Source: Anabaena azotica FACHB-119 (GTDB lineage: Bacteria; Cyanobacteriota; Cyanobacteriia; Cyanobacteriales; Nostocaceae). From it: a DNA stretch of 64,000 nucleotides. Below the pieces are notes generated by a model. It was given only the letters and a program-made list of their open reading frames with translations. It was not told the origin of the DNA and did not search any database. The translations under genes were made by a program, and so were the position numbers. Below, piece after piece: positions 43,846 through 53,697 of this stretch. The stretch spans positions 1 through 64,000 of the forward strand of contig NZ_JACJSG010000034.1 in the NCBI RefSeq assembly GCF_014697625.1. The letters run 5' to 3'. The number at the start of each line of letters is the position of its first letter. Within the stretch, counting starts at the first letter, position 1.

Positions 43846-43964
43846 TAGGTAATTATCCGAACTATTACTGACGATATGGTTGGTTTAGTTGGTAATAGGT
43901 AATTGTTTTCTCCGATTACCAATTACCTATTACCTATTACCAACCCTGACGATATGATAAGTGT

Positions 43965-46900
43965 TTAAGCGGACATGATATTAAAGATGGCCTTAACTAA
44001 ATTTTCTGGGTCTACTGGCTTAGAAATGTGCTTTTGAAAACCTGCTTGGAGAGCTTGCTTTTCGTCTATTTCTCCGGCGTAGGCGGTGAGGGCGATCGCT
44101 TTTATCAATCCGCCTTTGTTTGCTGTCAAAGTCCTTACCTGTCGCATGAGCATATAGCCATCCATGTCTGGCATTCCGATGTCGCTTACCATCACATCGG
44201 GTAGGGATTTGCTGAATACTGTCAATGCTTCAAGTGCGGAACTGGCTGTGATTACACTTGCTCCTGCTTGTTCTAAGAGGAAAGCTACAAAGTCTCTTGT
44301 ATCGGTGTCATCATCTACTACTAAAACTTGAACACCATGCAGCCCCAAGGAGGCTTCCAAAGATGGTGAATCTTGAGTGACATTCGGCTGAATTGGCATC
44401 AGTGGCAAGTTTAGGGTGAATGTAGCGCCCATACCTTCACCTTCACTTTCAGCCTGAATTGTACCACCATGTAGCTCGACTAAGTGACGGACGATCGCCA
44501 AACCTAAACCCAGTCCCCCAAACTTCCGCGTAGTGGCGCTATCAGCTTGACGGAAATAATCAAACACATAAGGTAGGAAATCGCTAGCAATGCCTTTACC
44601 TGTATCCCTAACGGTGATTTGTGCTTGATTGCCTACCTTTGCTAATCGTACCTCTACCAGTCCACCCGTAGATGTAAATTTAACAGCGTTAGAGAGTAAA
44701 TTCCACATGACTTGCTGTAAGCGGGTTGAGTCGCCAGCAACTAGTCCTACTCCCTCCTCCAGGTTGACCTCTAGGCGAATAGAATTGGCTTCTGCTGCCA
44801 GTCGCACAGTTTCCAATGCCGCTTTAATCACCGATGCTGGATCAACTGGGCTGATAGTCAGCCTGATTTTACCCCGCAAAATCCGCGAGATATCTAACAG
44901 GTCTTCAATCAATTCTACTTGCAGCTTGGCGTTACGCTCAATAATTGTTACAGCTTGTTTGGCTTTGGCTGCGTCTAACTTGCCGCCTTGGAGTAACCTA
45001 GCCCAACCCAAAATCGGGTTGAGGGGCGATCGCAATTCGTGAGATAGCACTGCTAAAAATTCATCCTTAATGCGGTTAGCAGCTTCAGCTTCTTCCCTTA
45101 ACCTTTCTGCTGCTGACCTTGCTTGCTGTTCGGCTTGGTATAACCGGGCATTTTCCACAGCCACAGAAGCCATTTGCGCTAACTGCACCAAAATTGCTTC
45201 ATCTGCGGCGGTAAAATCCCCTTCATATTTGTCAGAAAGCTGAATTAAGCCGATGTTTTTGCCGTCTCGCCCCACCAAAGGAGCCGCCAGCCAGCCAAGC
45301 ATGGGCGGATGGTTTTTTGCCTCTTTACCAAAACCTTGCCAACGTGGATGTGTTTCTAGTTCGGCTTGAGTCAACCTGATTGGGTGATTGATATGGCATA
45401 CATAGCTATAGATGCCCGTCCCATCTGGCTTTTCATGGTAATTGCGCCATTGAGCATACTTATCGGATAAGTAGATGGCAGAAATCGCCTGCGCCCAGTT
45501 CTGGGCAATTGTCATACTAGTGACAGCTTGGTGAGAACCGATAATTAATGCTGCCTGATCTGTCATTACCTGCAACACTTGTTCTACAGAAAGGGCAGAA
45601 TTAACTGCGAGTGCGGCTGTAGTTAATCCTTGCAATTGGTAGACGTAGTGGCGTTCACGGGCGAGTAGTTGTTCGCGTTCTAGTTCGGCTTGTTTGCGCT
45701 CGGTGATGTCAGCAGCAAAAACAGTCAACCCATCGGGCGAAGGATAAACCCGATGTTCATACCAACGATTCCAGGTGGCGTAGAAATACTCAAACTGGAC
45801 TGGCGTTTGTTGATTAAATGCTTGGTGAAATTGAGTATAAATTTCCGTGTCAACGGTATCTGCAAATATCTCCCAAATGCTGTGATGGAGAATCTGCTCA
45901 CGCTTCCTTCTAATGAGCTGGCACAAGCGATCGTTAGCATAAATATATCGCCAGTCGCGGTCAAGGACATAAAAGCCATCATTGATGCTGGACAAGATAG
46001 TTTCTACATTCTGCTTTGCTGTTTCTGCTTCTAGGCGCAATGTCTGCTCCTGCTCCATTGCATCTCGCCGCAGTTGGGACAACTTCAAAGTTGCCTCAAC
46101 CCGCGCCAACAATTCACGAGCCGAAAACGGTTTAATTAGATAATCATCGGCTCCAGCTTCTAATCCTTCAACTTTGGCTTCTTCCCCAGCTCTTGCAGAA
46201 AGCAGAATAATCGGAATTTCACGAGTGCGATTGTGACTGCGTAAGGCTCCCAGTAGACCAAAGCCATCCAGACGGGGCATCATCACATCCGTCAGCACCA
46301 AATCCGGCAGTTGCTCACCTATTGCCTCTAGTGCTGCCATCCCATCAGTTGCCGTTTCTACCACATAATACCGACTCAACAATCGCTTCACATAATCCCG
46401 CATATCTGCGTTGTCATCAACTAGCAGAATCCGGGGTGAGGAAGGTGATAGATTATAGGGGACAGGTGAGACAGCGCTGTAGGAGGGTTTCCCTCCGTAG
46501 GCGACTGCGAACCCGGAGGGTGATAGGTAATCCTCACTGTTCCCCGTTCCCTGTACTCTATCCCCAGTCCCCAGCCCCATGAACCCTATACCCTCTTCCC
46601 TATCCCCTGTACCCTGTCCCCTGTAACCTTCCTCCGGCAACCAACGCAAGGCTTCCTCAATATAAGGAGCCGCACCCAAGGCGGTGGAAACCTGGGTTCT
46701 TGTTCCCTGAATTCTATCTGCTGGTAAATGGGATGTACCTGTGGGAATGGTGATGGTAAAGGTTGTACCTTGCCCTTCTATACTGGTAACTTGCACTTGA
46801 CCACCATGTAAGCGTACCAACTCTTGAACTAAGGCCAGTCCAATACCGGAACCTTCTTGAGTTCTCCCCCGCGCTCCCTCGACGCGGTGAAAGCGCTCAA

Positions 46901-48446
46901 ACAATTGGGGTAACTCTGCTTGGGGAATGCCGATTCCCGTATCGCTGACTGTTAATTCTACTTGCTGTTGTCCCTGTTTTAAGGTGACGGCGATCGCACC
47001 AGTAAAGGTAAATTTAAAGGCATTCGACAGCAGGTTAAGTACTATTTTTTCCCACATCTGGCGATCAACATACAAGGTTTCCGCCAGTGGTTCACAGTTG
47101 ACAATATACTCTAACCCTGCTTGCTCCATCGCCGAGCGAAAAATGCTGGCTAACTCGGCAGTGAAGGCGGCTAAATCTGTGGGTTCATAAACTGCTTGCA
47201 CCCTTCCGGCTTCAATGCGAGAAAAATCTAGTAAGGTATTGACCAACTTCAGCAAGCGTAAGCCGTTGCGGTGGATTAATGCTAGTTCTTGCCTTCGTTG
47301 GGTGGGTAAGTCATCTGCGGCTACTAAGTCTTCCAACGGACTCAGCATTAAAGTTAGGGGAGTGCGAAATTCATGGGAAACATTACTAAAAAAGGTGGTT
47401 TTGGCGCGGTCGAGTTCTGCTAAAGCTTCGGCGCGTTTGCGTTCTTCCTCATAAGCTTGTGCATTGCCAATACTGGCGGCAATTTGCGCCGATACTAAGT
47501 TCAGAAAATCTTCGTAATTCTCATCGAATAGGCGGAATGGGTTTAAAGCCGCCACTAATACCCCTGCTTTTCCCGTGCGTCCTGATGGTGCGATCGCCAC
47601 TACAGCCACTTGATGGGGTGGTTGATCCCAGGCTCCTGTAGGCAAATCACCAAATGGTTGTAAATTAGATATGAGGTAGGGTTTATGGCTTGTCAACACC
47701 TCGCCAAAGTTCCATAGTGAATCCTCTTCCAAACCCACAGTTTCGGGAACTGCTAGATGTCCACGCTCAATTCCGCAGGTTCCCGCCAAGGTGACACATT
47801 GCTGCTGTGGATCAACCAAATAAATCATCGCAAACGGCAAGTCGTAGGGGTTGGTTGCCAGACAATTGCTGCTGAGAATGCAGGCTTCCTCAAATGTACG
47901 TGCGTCTGCTGTTTTGGCTGCCAGTTCCTTTAATAGTGCCAACTGTCTTTCGCCAATGATGCGGGGTGTATCTTCAGTGTTAGCGCAGATAATACCCCCG
48001 GTGCTACCATCATCATTTGGCACAGGGCTATAGGAGAAGGTGTAGTAAGTTTCCTCTGGGTAGCCGTTACGCTCCATGATTAGCAATAAGGCTTCATCGT
48101 AAGTACCCTGATTTTGGGAAAGTGCTGTGGCTGCACGGGGTTCCACTTGATCCCAAATTTCCCGCCAAACGATCGCCGCAGGCTGTCCTAGCGCCTCTGG
48201 ATGCTTACCACCAAGAATCGCTCTATAGGCATCGTTATATAAATTGATTAACTCATCACCCCACCAAACAAACATAGCTTGACGAGATGTCAACATAATG
48301 CGTACAGCCGTTTTCAAGCTCTGTGACCAAGTTTCCACCGCACCCAGCGACGTTTGCGACCAATCGAGCGATCGCATTAGCGCCGCCATCTCACTATCGC
48401 CGATAAAGAGATTTTCACTAATTTGAGAGTTCATCTCTTGGATCAC
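43965..48446 (-). CDS. Double hybrid sensor histidine kinase (two kinase cores, two receivers)
   Basis: A 1493-residue cytoplasmic signalling protein. Order: PAS-like N-terminus (about 15-165), GAF (175-340), first HisKA/HATPase (SHEFRTPLTLMLSPLEDL; SDTGIGIPQAE; GSGIGLALVQELV), a receiver (RILLVDDNADMRDYV; LVLTDVMMPRLDGF), PAS (FYVLDRDWRYIYANDRL), GAF, second HisKA/HATPase (LSHELRSPLNPILGW; GLGLGLAIVRHLV) and a C-terminal receiver (VLVVDDDTDTRDFV; VMVSDIGMPDMDGY). All phospho-sites are present, allowing an internal relay. Residues about 602-669, between the first kinase and the first receiver, are encoded by dispersed repeats (YRGQGTGDREEGIGF). No separate response regulator is adjacent. The stimulus is unknown; the GAF domains may bind a small ligand or pigment. 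Confidence 0.95.
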   Translation of the reverse strand: MIQEMNSQISENLFIGDSEMAALMRSLDWSQTSLGAVETWSQSLKTAVRIMLTSRQAMFVWWGDELINLYNDAYRAILGGKHPEALGQPAAIVWREIWDQVEPRAATALSQNQGTYDEALLLIMERNGYPEETYYTFSYSPVPNDDGSTGGIICANTEDTPRIIGERQLALLKELAAKTADARTFEEACILSSNCLATNPYDLPFAMIYLVDPQQQCVTLAGTCGIERGHLAVPETVGLEEDSLWNFGEVLTSHKPYLISNLQPFGDLPTGAWDQPPHQVAVVAIAPSGRTGKAGVLVAALNPFRLFDENYEDFLNLVSAQIAASIGNAQAYEEERKRAEALAELDRAKTTFFSNVSHEFRTPLTLMLSPLEDLVAADDLPTQRRQELALIHRNGLRLLKLVNTLLDFSRIEAGRVQAVYEPTDLAAFTAELASIFRSAMEQAGLEYIVNCEPLAETLYVDRQMWEKIVLNLLSNAFKFTFTGAIAVTLKQGQQQVELTVSDTGIGIPQAELPQLFERFHRVEGARGRTQEGSGIGLALVQELVRLHGGQVQVTSIEGQGTTFTITIPTGTSHLPADRIQGTRTQVSTALGAAPYIEEALRWLPEEGYRGQGTGDREEGIGFMGLGTGDRVQGTGNSEDYLSPSGFAVAYGGKPSYSAVSPVPYNLSPSSPRILLVDDNADMRDYVKRLLSRYYVVETATDGMAALEAIGEQLPDLVLTDVMMPRLDGFGLLGALRSHNRTREIPIILLSARAGEEAKVEGLEAGADDYLIKPFSARELLARVEATLKLSQLRRDAMEQEQTLRLEAETAKQNVETILSSINDGFYVLDRDWRYIYANDRLCQLIRRKREQILHHSIWEIFADTVDTEIYTQFHQAFNQQTPVQFEYFYATWNRWYEHRVYPSPDGLTVFAADITERKQAELEREQLLARERHYVYQLQGLTTAALAVNSALSVEQVLQVMTDQAALIIGSHQAVTSMTIAQNWAQAISAIYLSDKYAQWRNYHEKPDGTGIYSYVCHINHPIRLTQAELETHPRWQGFGKEAKNHPPMLGWLAAPLVGRDGKNIGLIQLSDKYEGDFTAADEAILVQLAQMASVAVENARLYQAEQQARSAAERLREEAEAANRIKDEFLAVLSHELRSPLNPILGWARLLQGGKLDAAKAKQAVTIIERNAKLQVELIEDLLDISRILRGKIRLTISPVDPASVIKAALETVRLAAEANSIRLEVNLEEGVGLVAGDSTRLQQVMWNLLSNAVKFTSTGGLVEVRLAKVGNQAQITVRDTGKGIASDFLPYVFDYFRQADSATTRKFGGLGLGLAIVRHLVELHGGTIQAESEGEGMGATFTLNLPLMPIQPNVTQDSPSLEASLGLHGVQVLVVDDDTDTRDFVAFLLEQAGASVITASSALEALTVFSKSLPDVMVSDIGMPDMDGYMLMRQVRTLTANKGGLIKAIALTAYAGEIDEKQALQAGFQKHISKPVDPENLVKAIFNIMSA
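46440..46640. repeat. Repeat cluster inserted in frame in the hybrid kinase gene
   Basis: GGGGACAGG-type units flank GGGTTTCCCTCCGTAGG and GCGAACCCGGAGGG, which match intergenic DNA at 34740-34785. The block translates as a Gly/Thr/Asp-rich linker with no interruption. Confidence 0.85.
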
Positions 48447-48761
48447 GGTAACAGTCCCCGAATCACGCTGCTGTGGATCAGTTGATACACAGCTATCCTT
48501 TTTCCAATTCTATCTATTACAACCTAGCCGATATTGCCGATAAATACTACAAAAATCCTGCTGATTCTTAATTACACCATGAATGTAGCACTAGTCACCT
48601 ATCTGTAGTGCTGAGTAGGTATTGGGGGGAGATGAGGGGAAAAGGTTAAAGGGGGAAAGGGGAAAGGGAAGCATTTAAATCCTTTACCCCTTACCCTTTT
48701 CCCTTTCTCCTATCTTCCCCCAGTCCCCAGTCCCCAATCCCCAATCCCCAGTCCCCAGTCC
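48447..48761. other. Gap between kinase and msrA, tandem repeats
   Basis: Promoter-side DNA of the kinase gene, then GGGGAAAGG and CCCCAGTCCCCA units from about 48630 to 48760. No gene is visible. Confidence 0.6.
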
Positions 48762-49430
48762 CTAACCGTTCACTGGTGATTCAACTACACCTACAGGACA
48801 AGAAACATTGGTTCCACCTAAACCACAATAACCATTGGGATTTTTCGCTAGGTATTGCTGATGATAGGCTTCGGCGTAGTAGAACTCAGGGGCATCGATA
48901 ATTTCTGTGGTAATTTTTCCATATCCTGCTTTGCTGAGGGCTGGCTGATAAGCATCTCGTGAAGCTTCCGCTAGCTGTCTTTGCTCTGGGGAATAGACAT
49001 AAATACCAGAACGATATTGAGTCCCTACGTCATTACCTTGGCGCATTCCTTGGGTGGGGTTGTGGCTTTCCCAAAAAACCTTGAGTAATTGGGTGTAACC
49101 AATGACTTTCGGATCAAACACGACCAATACTACTTCGTTGTGACCTGTCAACCCCGAACATACTTCATCATAGGTGGGGTTGGGTGTAAATCCAGCAGCA
49201 TAACCAACGGCTGTGGTGTAAACCCCAGGCTGTTGCCAAAATTTACGTTCTGCTCCCCAAAAACAACCCAAACCAAACAATGCTGTTTCTAATCCTTGGG
49301 GGAAAGGAGGTTTGAGTGGGTTGTTGTTGACATAGTGGTGAGCTGGTACAGACATTAATTGCGCCCTTCCTGGTAAGGCTTTCTCAGGGGTGGGCATTTC
49401 TAGTTTTTTGCCAAATCCGAATAGTGCCAT
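48762..49430 (-). CDS. msrA: Peptide methionine sulfoxide reductase A
   Basis: The 222-residue enzyme reduces methionine-S-sulfoxide in proteins and protects against oxidative damage, in the cytoplasm. The catalytic Cys lies in ALFGLGCFWGAERKFWQ. Family motifs follow: VGYAAGFTPNPTYDEVCSGL, GHNEVVLVVFDP, GNDVGTQYRSGIY and AEAYHQQYLAKNPNGYC, with resolving Cys residues near the end. A 50-residue N-terminal extension (MALFGFGKKLEMPTPEKALP) is common in cyanobacterial and plant forms. It is not fused to MsrB. Confidence 0.96.
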   Translation of the reverse strand: MALFGFGKKLEMPTPEKALPGRAQLMSVPAHHYVNNNPLKPPFPQGLETALFGLGCFWGAERKFWQQPGVYTTAVGYAAGFTPNPTYDEVCSGLTGHNEVVLVVFDPKVIGYTQLLKVFWESHNPTQGMRQGNDVGTQYRSGIYVYSPEQRQLAEASRDAYQPALSKAGYGKITTEIIDAPEFYYAEAYHQQYLAKNPNGYCGLGGTNVSCPVGVVESPVNG

Positions 49431-49846
49431 TGATTGTGAGTGTGAGTTTTTATATACATATTTAATTTACTGAAAATTTTCCTGTTTCTGCGCGTTAAAG
49501 GAATATGTTGTGAAAAAGGGGAGTGGGGAAGGGGAAAGGCTGTATCCTCTGTTTTTCTGCTTCATGCCTAGTGGATTGACACAGCTAAAATAGTGCATTA
49601 GCAAAAAATCTCTCATCTTGCTCATCTGCGTTTATCTGCGTGCATCTGCGTTCATGTCATGTGGAAAAGTTAACGCTCCTACCTAACCCCCCAGCCCCCT
49701 TCCCTACAAGGGAAGGGGGAGCAATTAAAGCCTCTGGACTTTTAGAGAAGAGGAATGGAAGTGGGGTTTTTCAGATACCGTGAAAAGTCAGAGTAACTGT
49801 AGGGTGGGCAGTGCAGCGCCTAAAGTATGATATTGTGGGAAAAATA
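49431..49846. other. Intergenic region with repeat element
   Basis: It holds ATCTGCGTTT-type tandem units (49622-49652) and a palindromic C/G-rich element, CCTAACCCCCCAGCCCCC to GTGAAAAGTCAG (49659-49791), related to 32150-32205. No gene is visible. Confidence 0.6.
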
Positions 49847-52144
49847 CTAGCCTCTAGCCGCTAAAGTTTCTGTTTCCAACTCCATCGGTACAGAAGCATG
49901 GACTAAGGGTAACAATGGCCCTAGTTGTTCTTGCCCATTCACGGCTAAATCGCTATGACAAAGATAAATCCTCTTGGAAACGCGAGATAGCAAGTCAGTT
50001 AAAATTCTTTGGAGCCGAGTTTGTTCTGCTAATTTTTCATCTTCTGCTGTCCAAGGTTGTCCTAACCTATCCTGTAAGAAGAATGGCGCACCGAACAAGG
50101 TAGCTGCACCACCTTTTGCCCACAGGGGCGAACCAGCATCCAGCCAAAAATGCCACTGGTGAGATTTTCTGTTAGCACGATATTGGAAAATAGTTGCTAG
50201 GGTAACAGCTTTTCTCACTGAGCCGATGGGACGTACAGGGTAAGGGTTGGCTGTGATAGTACCTCGGCGGAGTAGTTGGATAAATTCGCCGATGGTGTTG
50301 GTGGCTGGGGACTGGGTATTGAGAAATTCCTCCTCTGCTCCCCTGCTCCCCTGCTCCTCTGCTCCCCTGCTTTGCCGTAACCTGGTGTCGATTTCCCAGT
50401 AGTGTTGGGCTGTTTCTAGTAGTTCTCGTAATGCGGCTAGTTGGTCATAGGGGAGGTTGCTCCCATTCCACAAAAAGCGCTGAATTGCTCTATCTAACAG
50501 GGAAATGGGGCTGGGGATGAGGCGGAGTTGTTGTTGCGATCGCTGTTCTTCTAGCCACTGTAATATTTCACTATAGGCTGTGGTGGCTGCGTAACCAATC
50601 CGATCCCAGCGTTCAAAGCTGGTAACAGGTAGCAAGTTGGGGTGGTCGGGATGGGGGACGAAGCAATAATCAGCAATTAATCCTGCTCTTACTGGGTCGA
50701 TGTTTGTGGAGAGTGGGGACTGGGTATTGGGGAGCCAGTCGCGTGCGGAGGTTCCCTCCGTTGAGCGAACTGGCGTGACTGGGGATTGGGTTTCTGGGGG
50801 TTCTGGGGGTTCTGGTTTTCTGCTTAAAACAACCAGCATCTCAGCGACTGCATCTCGGTCTACTAAGCGCCCTAAACCTGGGTAGACTAGTGCCATCATG
50901 GTGAGTAATGCTCTGATGACTGGTGAGCTAATTAGGGGGCGTTGGTCATTGAGGGAATCAACGGGGATGTTTTGCTTGGTGAGGATTTCTATGATTGTAT
51001 AACGGGCGATCGCATCTAAACCAGGGGCGATGATTGCTACTTGTTCTGGTTGTACTTGTTTTGATTTGATGGCGTTAGCAATAACTTCGGCGGTTTGGCG
51101 TAAGAGTTGGGCGCGGGATGTGGTTTGAATTGATTTGACTATCGGCGGTAAACCAGACAAAAACATCGGTTCAGTTAGTGATTCTACCATTGGCCCGGCT
51201 AGCCTATCTGCTAAGGATTCTGTTACACTCATCAAGGTTTCGACTTGACAGCGTTTTGCTAACCCTGCCATGTATTCGGGATCGGCTCCTAGTCCCAAGC
51301 GCACACCACCATCAGGATTGTAACTAAAAGCGGCGATCGCTCCTTGATCTAACAACACCTCGAATAAGTTCCGCACTACACCCGGATATTCATCTACATC
51401 ATCAGCCAGCACTGCTTGATATCTTTTAGCTAGGTGTTGCTGGTAATTTTCATTGGTTAAAAGATGCTGACCGTAAAGTTCAGTAATAATTCCATAAGTT
51501 AAAAATCCTCTCTCTAAACACCAATTACGCCATTTTAGTAGTAAAGATGCCAAAAATTCTGGCTCTAAATCGAGATTATTATCTTCTAGTCCTGTTTGCA
51601 AAACCTCAGCTATCTTTTCGCAGGCTGTACCACTATAAGCCGCTAGCTGCATCAAGTCCAAAATGCGCCTGACTAAGCGATACTCATTTACTCCTGCACG
51701 GCGGAGGGTTGCTTCATCTAATTGCGATCGCCAGAGTTTTGTCGCTAGTTCTTGCTCAGTTTCTGGGCGTAATCTTACAGGAAATTGTGCCTTGAGATTC
51801 AGCAATTGAGTCAGTAAAGGCCAAAATAAAATTATGTCATCCTGAAAAAAACCTAATGGAGTTTTTACCCTAACTGGGTATTTTCCTTGAGTATTAGTAA
51901 CAATTATATCACCCAGTTCTCGGCGATTATCATCATTAGCAGATAAAACTAAAACTCCGGGTCGAGCCTGTTGAATATCTAAAGATAAAGATACGGAAGT
52001 GCTTGCTTTTAATTTTGCTTTTTTAGTATAAAATAATTCAGGAACCTGCTGATTATTCTTTACCCAAGCACAAAATTGTTCTACCAAACGAGTAGTCTTA
52101 CCACTACGGCTACCCCCAACAATCCAAATAGAATGAGAAACCAC
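49847..52144 (-). CDS. UvrD-like SF1 helicase-type protein with repeat-derived inserts
   Basis: A 765-residue protein resembling the UvrD/RecB type of superfamily 1 ATPases. Walker A is VGGSRSGKTTRLVEQF, the motif II-like block is YQAVLADDVDEYPGVV, and VAIIAPGLDAIARYTIIEIL lies in the second RecA-like half. No nuclease motif is apparent. Two segments are encoded by dispersed repeats: PEPPETQSPVTPVRSTEG (from 50700-50820) and RQSRGAEEQGSRGAEEEF (from 50310-50385). Both lie in loops between conserved blocks. The GTG start has AGGAG eight bases upstream. It is divergent from pxcA. Probable role is in DNA repair or recombination; the precise function is unknown. Confidence 0.82.
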   Translation of the reverse strand: MVSHSIWIVGGSRSGKTTRLVEQFCAWVKNNQQVPELFYTKKAKLKASTSVSLSLDIQQARPGVLVLSANDDNRRELGDIIVTNTQGKYPVRVKTPLGFFQDDIILFWPLLTQLLNLKAQFPVRLRPETEQELATKLWRSQLDEATLRRAGVNEYRLVRRILDLMQLAAYSGTACEKIAEVLQTGLEDNNLDLEPEFLASLLLKWRNWCLERGFLTYGIITELYGQHLLTNENYQQHLAKRYQAVLADDVDEYPGVVRNLFEVLLDQGAIAAFSYNPDGGVRLGLGADPEYMAGLAKRCQVETLMSVTESLADRLAGPMVESLTEPMFLSGLPPIVKSIQTTSRAQLLRQTAEVIANAIKSKQVQPEQVAIIAPGLDAIARYTIIEILTKQNIPVDSLNDQRPLISSPVIRALLTMMALVYPGLGRLVDRDAVAEMLVVLSRKPEPPEPPETQSPVTPVRSTEGTSARDWLPNTQSPLSTNIDPVRAGLIADYCFVPHPDHPNLLPVTSFERWDRIGYAATTAYSEILQWLEEQRSQQQLRLIPSPISLLDRAIQRFLWNGSNLPYDQLAALRELLETAQHYWEIDTRLRQSRGAEEQGSRGAEEEFLNTQSPATNTIGEFIQLLRRGTITANPYPVRPIGSVRKAVTLATIFQYRANRKSHQWHFWLDAGSPLWAKGGAATLFGAPFFLQDRLGQPWTAEDEKLAEQTRLQRILTDLLSRVSKRIYLCHSDLAVNGQEQLGPLLPLVHASVPMELETETLAARG
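50310..50385. repeat. CTGCTCC-type tandem array inside the UvrD-like gene
   Basis: Units of CTCCCCTGCTCC, the same array as at 19690 and 33853, run in frame and give the peptide repeat SRGAEEQG. This locates repeat DNA within coding sequence. Confidence 0.9.
50700..50820. repeat. GAGGTTCCCTCCG hairpin repeat with GGGGACTGGG units inside the UvrD-like gene
   Basis: CGGAGGTTCCCTCCG forms a short hairpin flanked by CCAGTCGCG and CGAACTGGCG, as in the repeat at 34740-34785, plus TTCTGGGGG tandem units. It encodes a Pro/Glu/Thr-rich linker. Confidence 0.8.
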
Positions 52145-52239
52145 AAAATATCTCCTGAACAGATTTGTTAGTATATTTATTGCGTTAATTTTCAGTTATC
52201 AAAGCACCCCTACTCAGTAGTTACAAGCCAATTCCTACA

Positions 52240-53628
52240 ATGAGAAATTCATTTTATAGCGAAAAAGTTTATCCCTTTCTCTTGTCCGCTTATCGATGGT
52301 ATTTACGCACTCCAGAGCGTTCTTTAGAAGAAGCCTATAGAGCAGCATTAAACATTAGAGCTTTAGAAAATGAACATTTTAATGGTAACAAAATAGACTT
52401 AAATTCTCCCATCTACAGTAATAGTGTGATGGATTATTTCGAGGCTGACTTAGCCCAACAATTGAAGATAGCTAGAATGCGGCTAACTGAATTTCGCTTC
52501 AGCCGTTGGTTTTCTAATGAATCCAATCAAAAAGCTGCTCGGAAAGCGGGTATAGAGTATGCCAGTCAGGCTACTATCTTAGAAAAATTAAAATTTATTG
52601 ATGATATAATTTCTAAATATACCATTGCTGATAGTGAAATTGCACCATCTGAAGTTTCAGCAGTAACGGTTAAGGAAAATAACTCAACCTTGCCTAACGA
52701 TCAGTCACTCACCTATACTGTAAAAACTAATGAAATTGATAAGAATAATTTAGTCGAGCGGATTTATACGCCAACATCACCTCCACAAGTAGTGAGGAGA
52801 ACAGAACAAAACAAAAGACCAAAGGGTAAAGCCGATACAACAGGTGTTTTGCCACGTTCTATCTTGAGTACCATCGGACGTTTACAAATTGAATTAGACC
52901 CCAATGCCGAAAAAGATGTTGTGAATAATTTTCGGCAAGCTCAAAAAAGAAGTATCATATCCATTAGATTTATATTACTACTAATTATAGTACCTCTTTT
53001 AACCCATCAGTTATCAAAAGCTTTACTAGTTGGGCCAATTATTGACCGTTTTAAAACTCCACAGACACAGCAGATATTTTTAAATTCGGAAATGGAGGAA
53101 GAAGCCTTAACAAATTTGCATAGGTTTGAAGAAAGGCTAAAATTTGAAAGCCTAATTAGTAATGCACCACCTCTTTCTGCTGAAGCCATAGAAACTGAGG
53201 TAAAAAGAAGAGCAGAAGAAATCGCCACTGAGTTTCGCCGTGAAAGTACGAATGCAATTAAAAATGTTTTTGCTGATGTCTTTTCTGTGGGTGCATTTAT
53301 CTGGTTACTACTTGTCAGCAAGCCTTCTATCATGGTACTTAAAGAATTTTTTGATAATGTCGTCTATGGCTTGAGTGATAGCGCCAAAGCATTTATCATT
53401 ATTTTGTTTACTGATGTATTCGTAGGATTTCACTCTCCTCATGGCTGGGAAGTAATTTTAGAAGGTTTATCTCGCCACTGGGGACTACCAGCCAATAGAG
53501 ATTTTATCTTTTTATTCATTGCTACTTTCCCTGTAATTTTGGACACTATATTTAAATACTGGATTTTCCGCTATCTCAATCGTATATCTCCTTCCGCCGT
53601 TGCTACTTATCGCAATATGAATGAGTAA
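52240..53628 (+). CDS. pxcA: Proton extrusion protein PxcA
   Basis: The 462-residue inner-membrane protein belongs to the CemA/PxcA family and is needed for light-induced Na+-dependent proton extrusion in cyanobacteria. The N-terminal half is soluble (YSEKVYPFLLSAYRWYLRTP; SVMDYFEADLAQQLKIARMR). A membrane domain follows with segments at ISIRFILLLIIVPLLTHQL, VGAFIWLLLVSKPS, AKAFIIILFTDVFVGFHSPH and DFIFLFIATFPVILDTIFKY. The HSPHGWE block near the end is characteristic. It is divergent from the UvrD-like gene with 95 bases between starts, and a hairpin lies 40 bases after the stop. Confidence 0.93.
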   Translation: MRNSFYSEKVYPFLLSAYRWYLRTPERSLEEAYRAALNIRALENEHFNGNKIDLNSPIYSNSVMDYFEADLAQQLKIARMRLTEFRFSRWFSNESNQKAARKAGIEYASQATILEKLKFIDDIISKYTIADSEIAPSEVSAVTVKENNSTLPNDQSLTYTVKTNEIDKNNLVERIYTPTSPPQVVRRTEQNKRPKGKADTTGVLPRSILSTIGRLQIELDPNAEKDVVNNFRQAQKRSIISIRFILLLIIVPLLTHQLSKALLVGPIIDRFKTPQTQQIFLNSEMEEEALTNLHRFEERLKFESLISNAPPLSAEAIETEVKRRAEEIATEFRRESTNAIKNVFADVFSVGAFIWLLLVSKPSIMVLKEFFDNVVYGLSDSAKAFIIILFTDVFVGFHSPHGWEVILEGLSRHWGLPANRDFIFLFIATFPVILDTIFKYWIFRYLNRISPSAVATYRNMNE

Positions 53629-53670
53629 ATTAAAATTGCTGTTGCGACTACATATGCTACCTAAAAGATT

Positions 53671-53697
53671 TATGTGGGTGACTTAGTCACCCACATA
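53671..53697 (+). terminator. Hairpin after pxcA, likely terminator
   Basis: A perfect 12-bp stem (TATGTGGGTGAC/GTCACCCACATA) with loop TTA lies about 40 bases past the stop. There is no strong U-tract, so termination is probable but not certain. Confidence 0.55.

Noticed and set aside
44629..48033. Multiple plus-strand open frames of 60-137 codons
   Set aside because: They are antisense shadows of the 1493-residue hybrid kinase.
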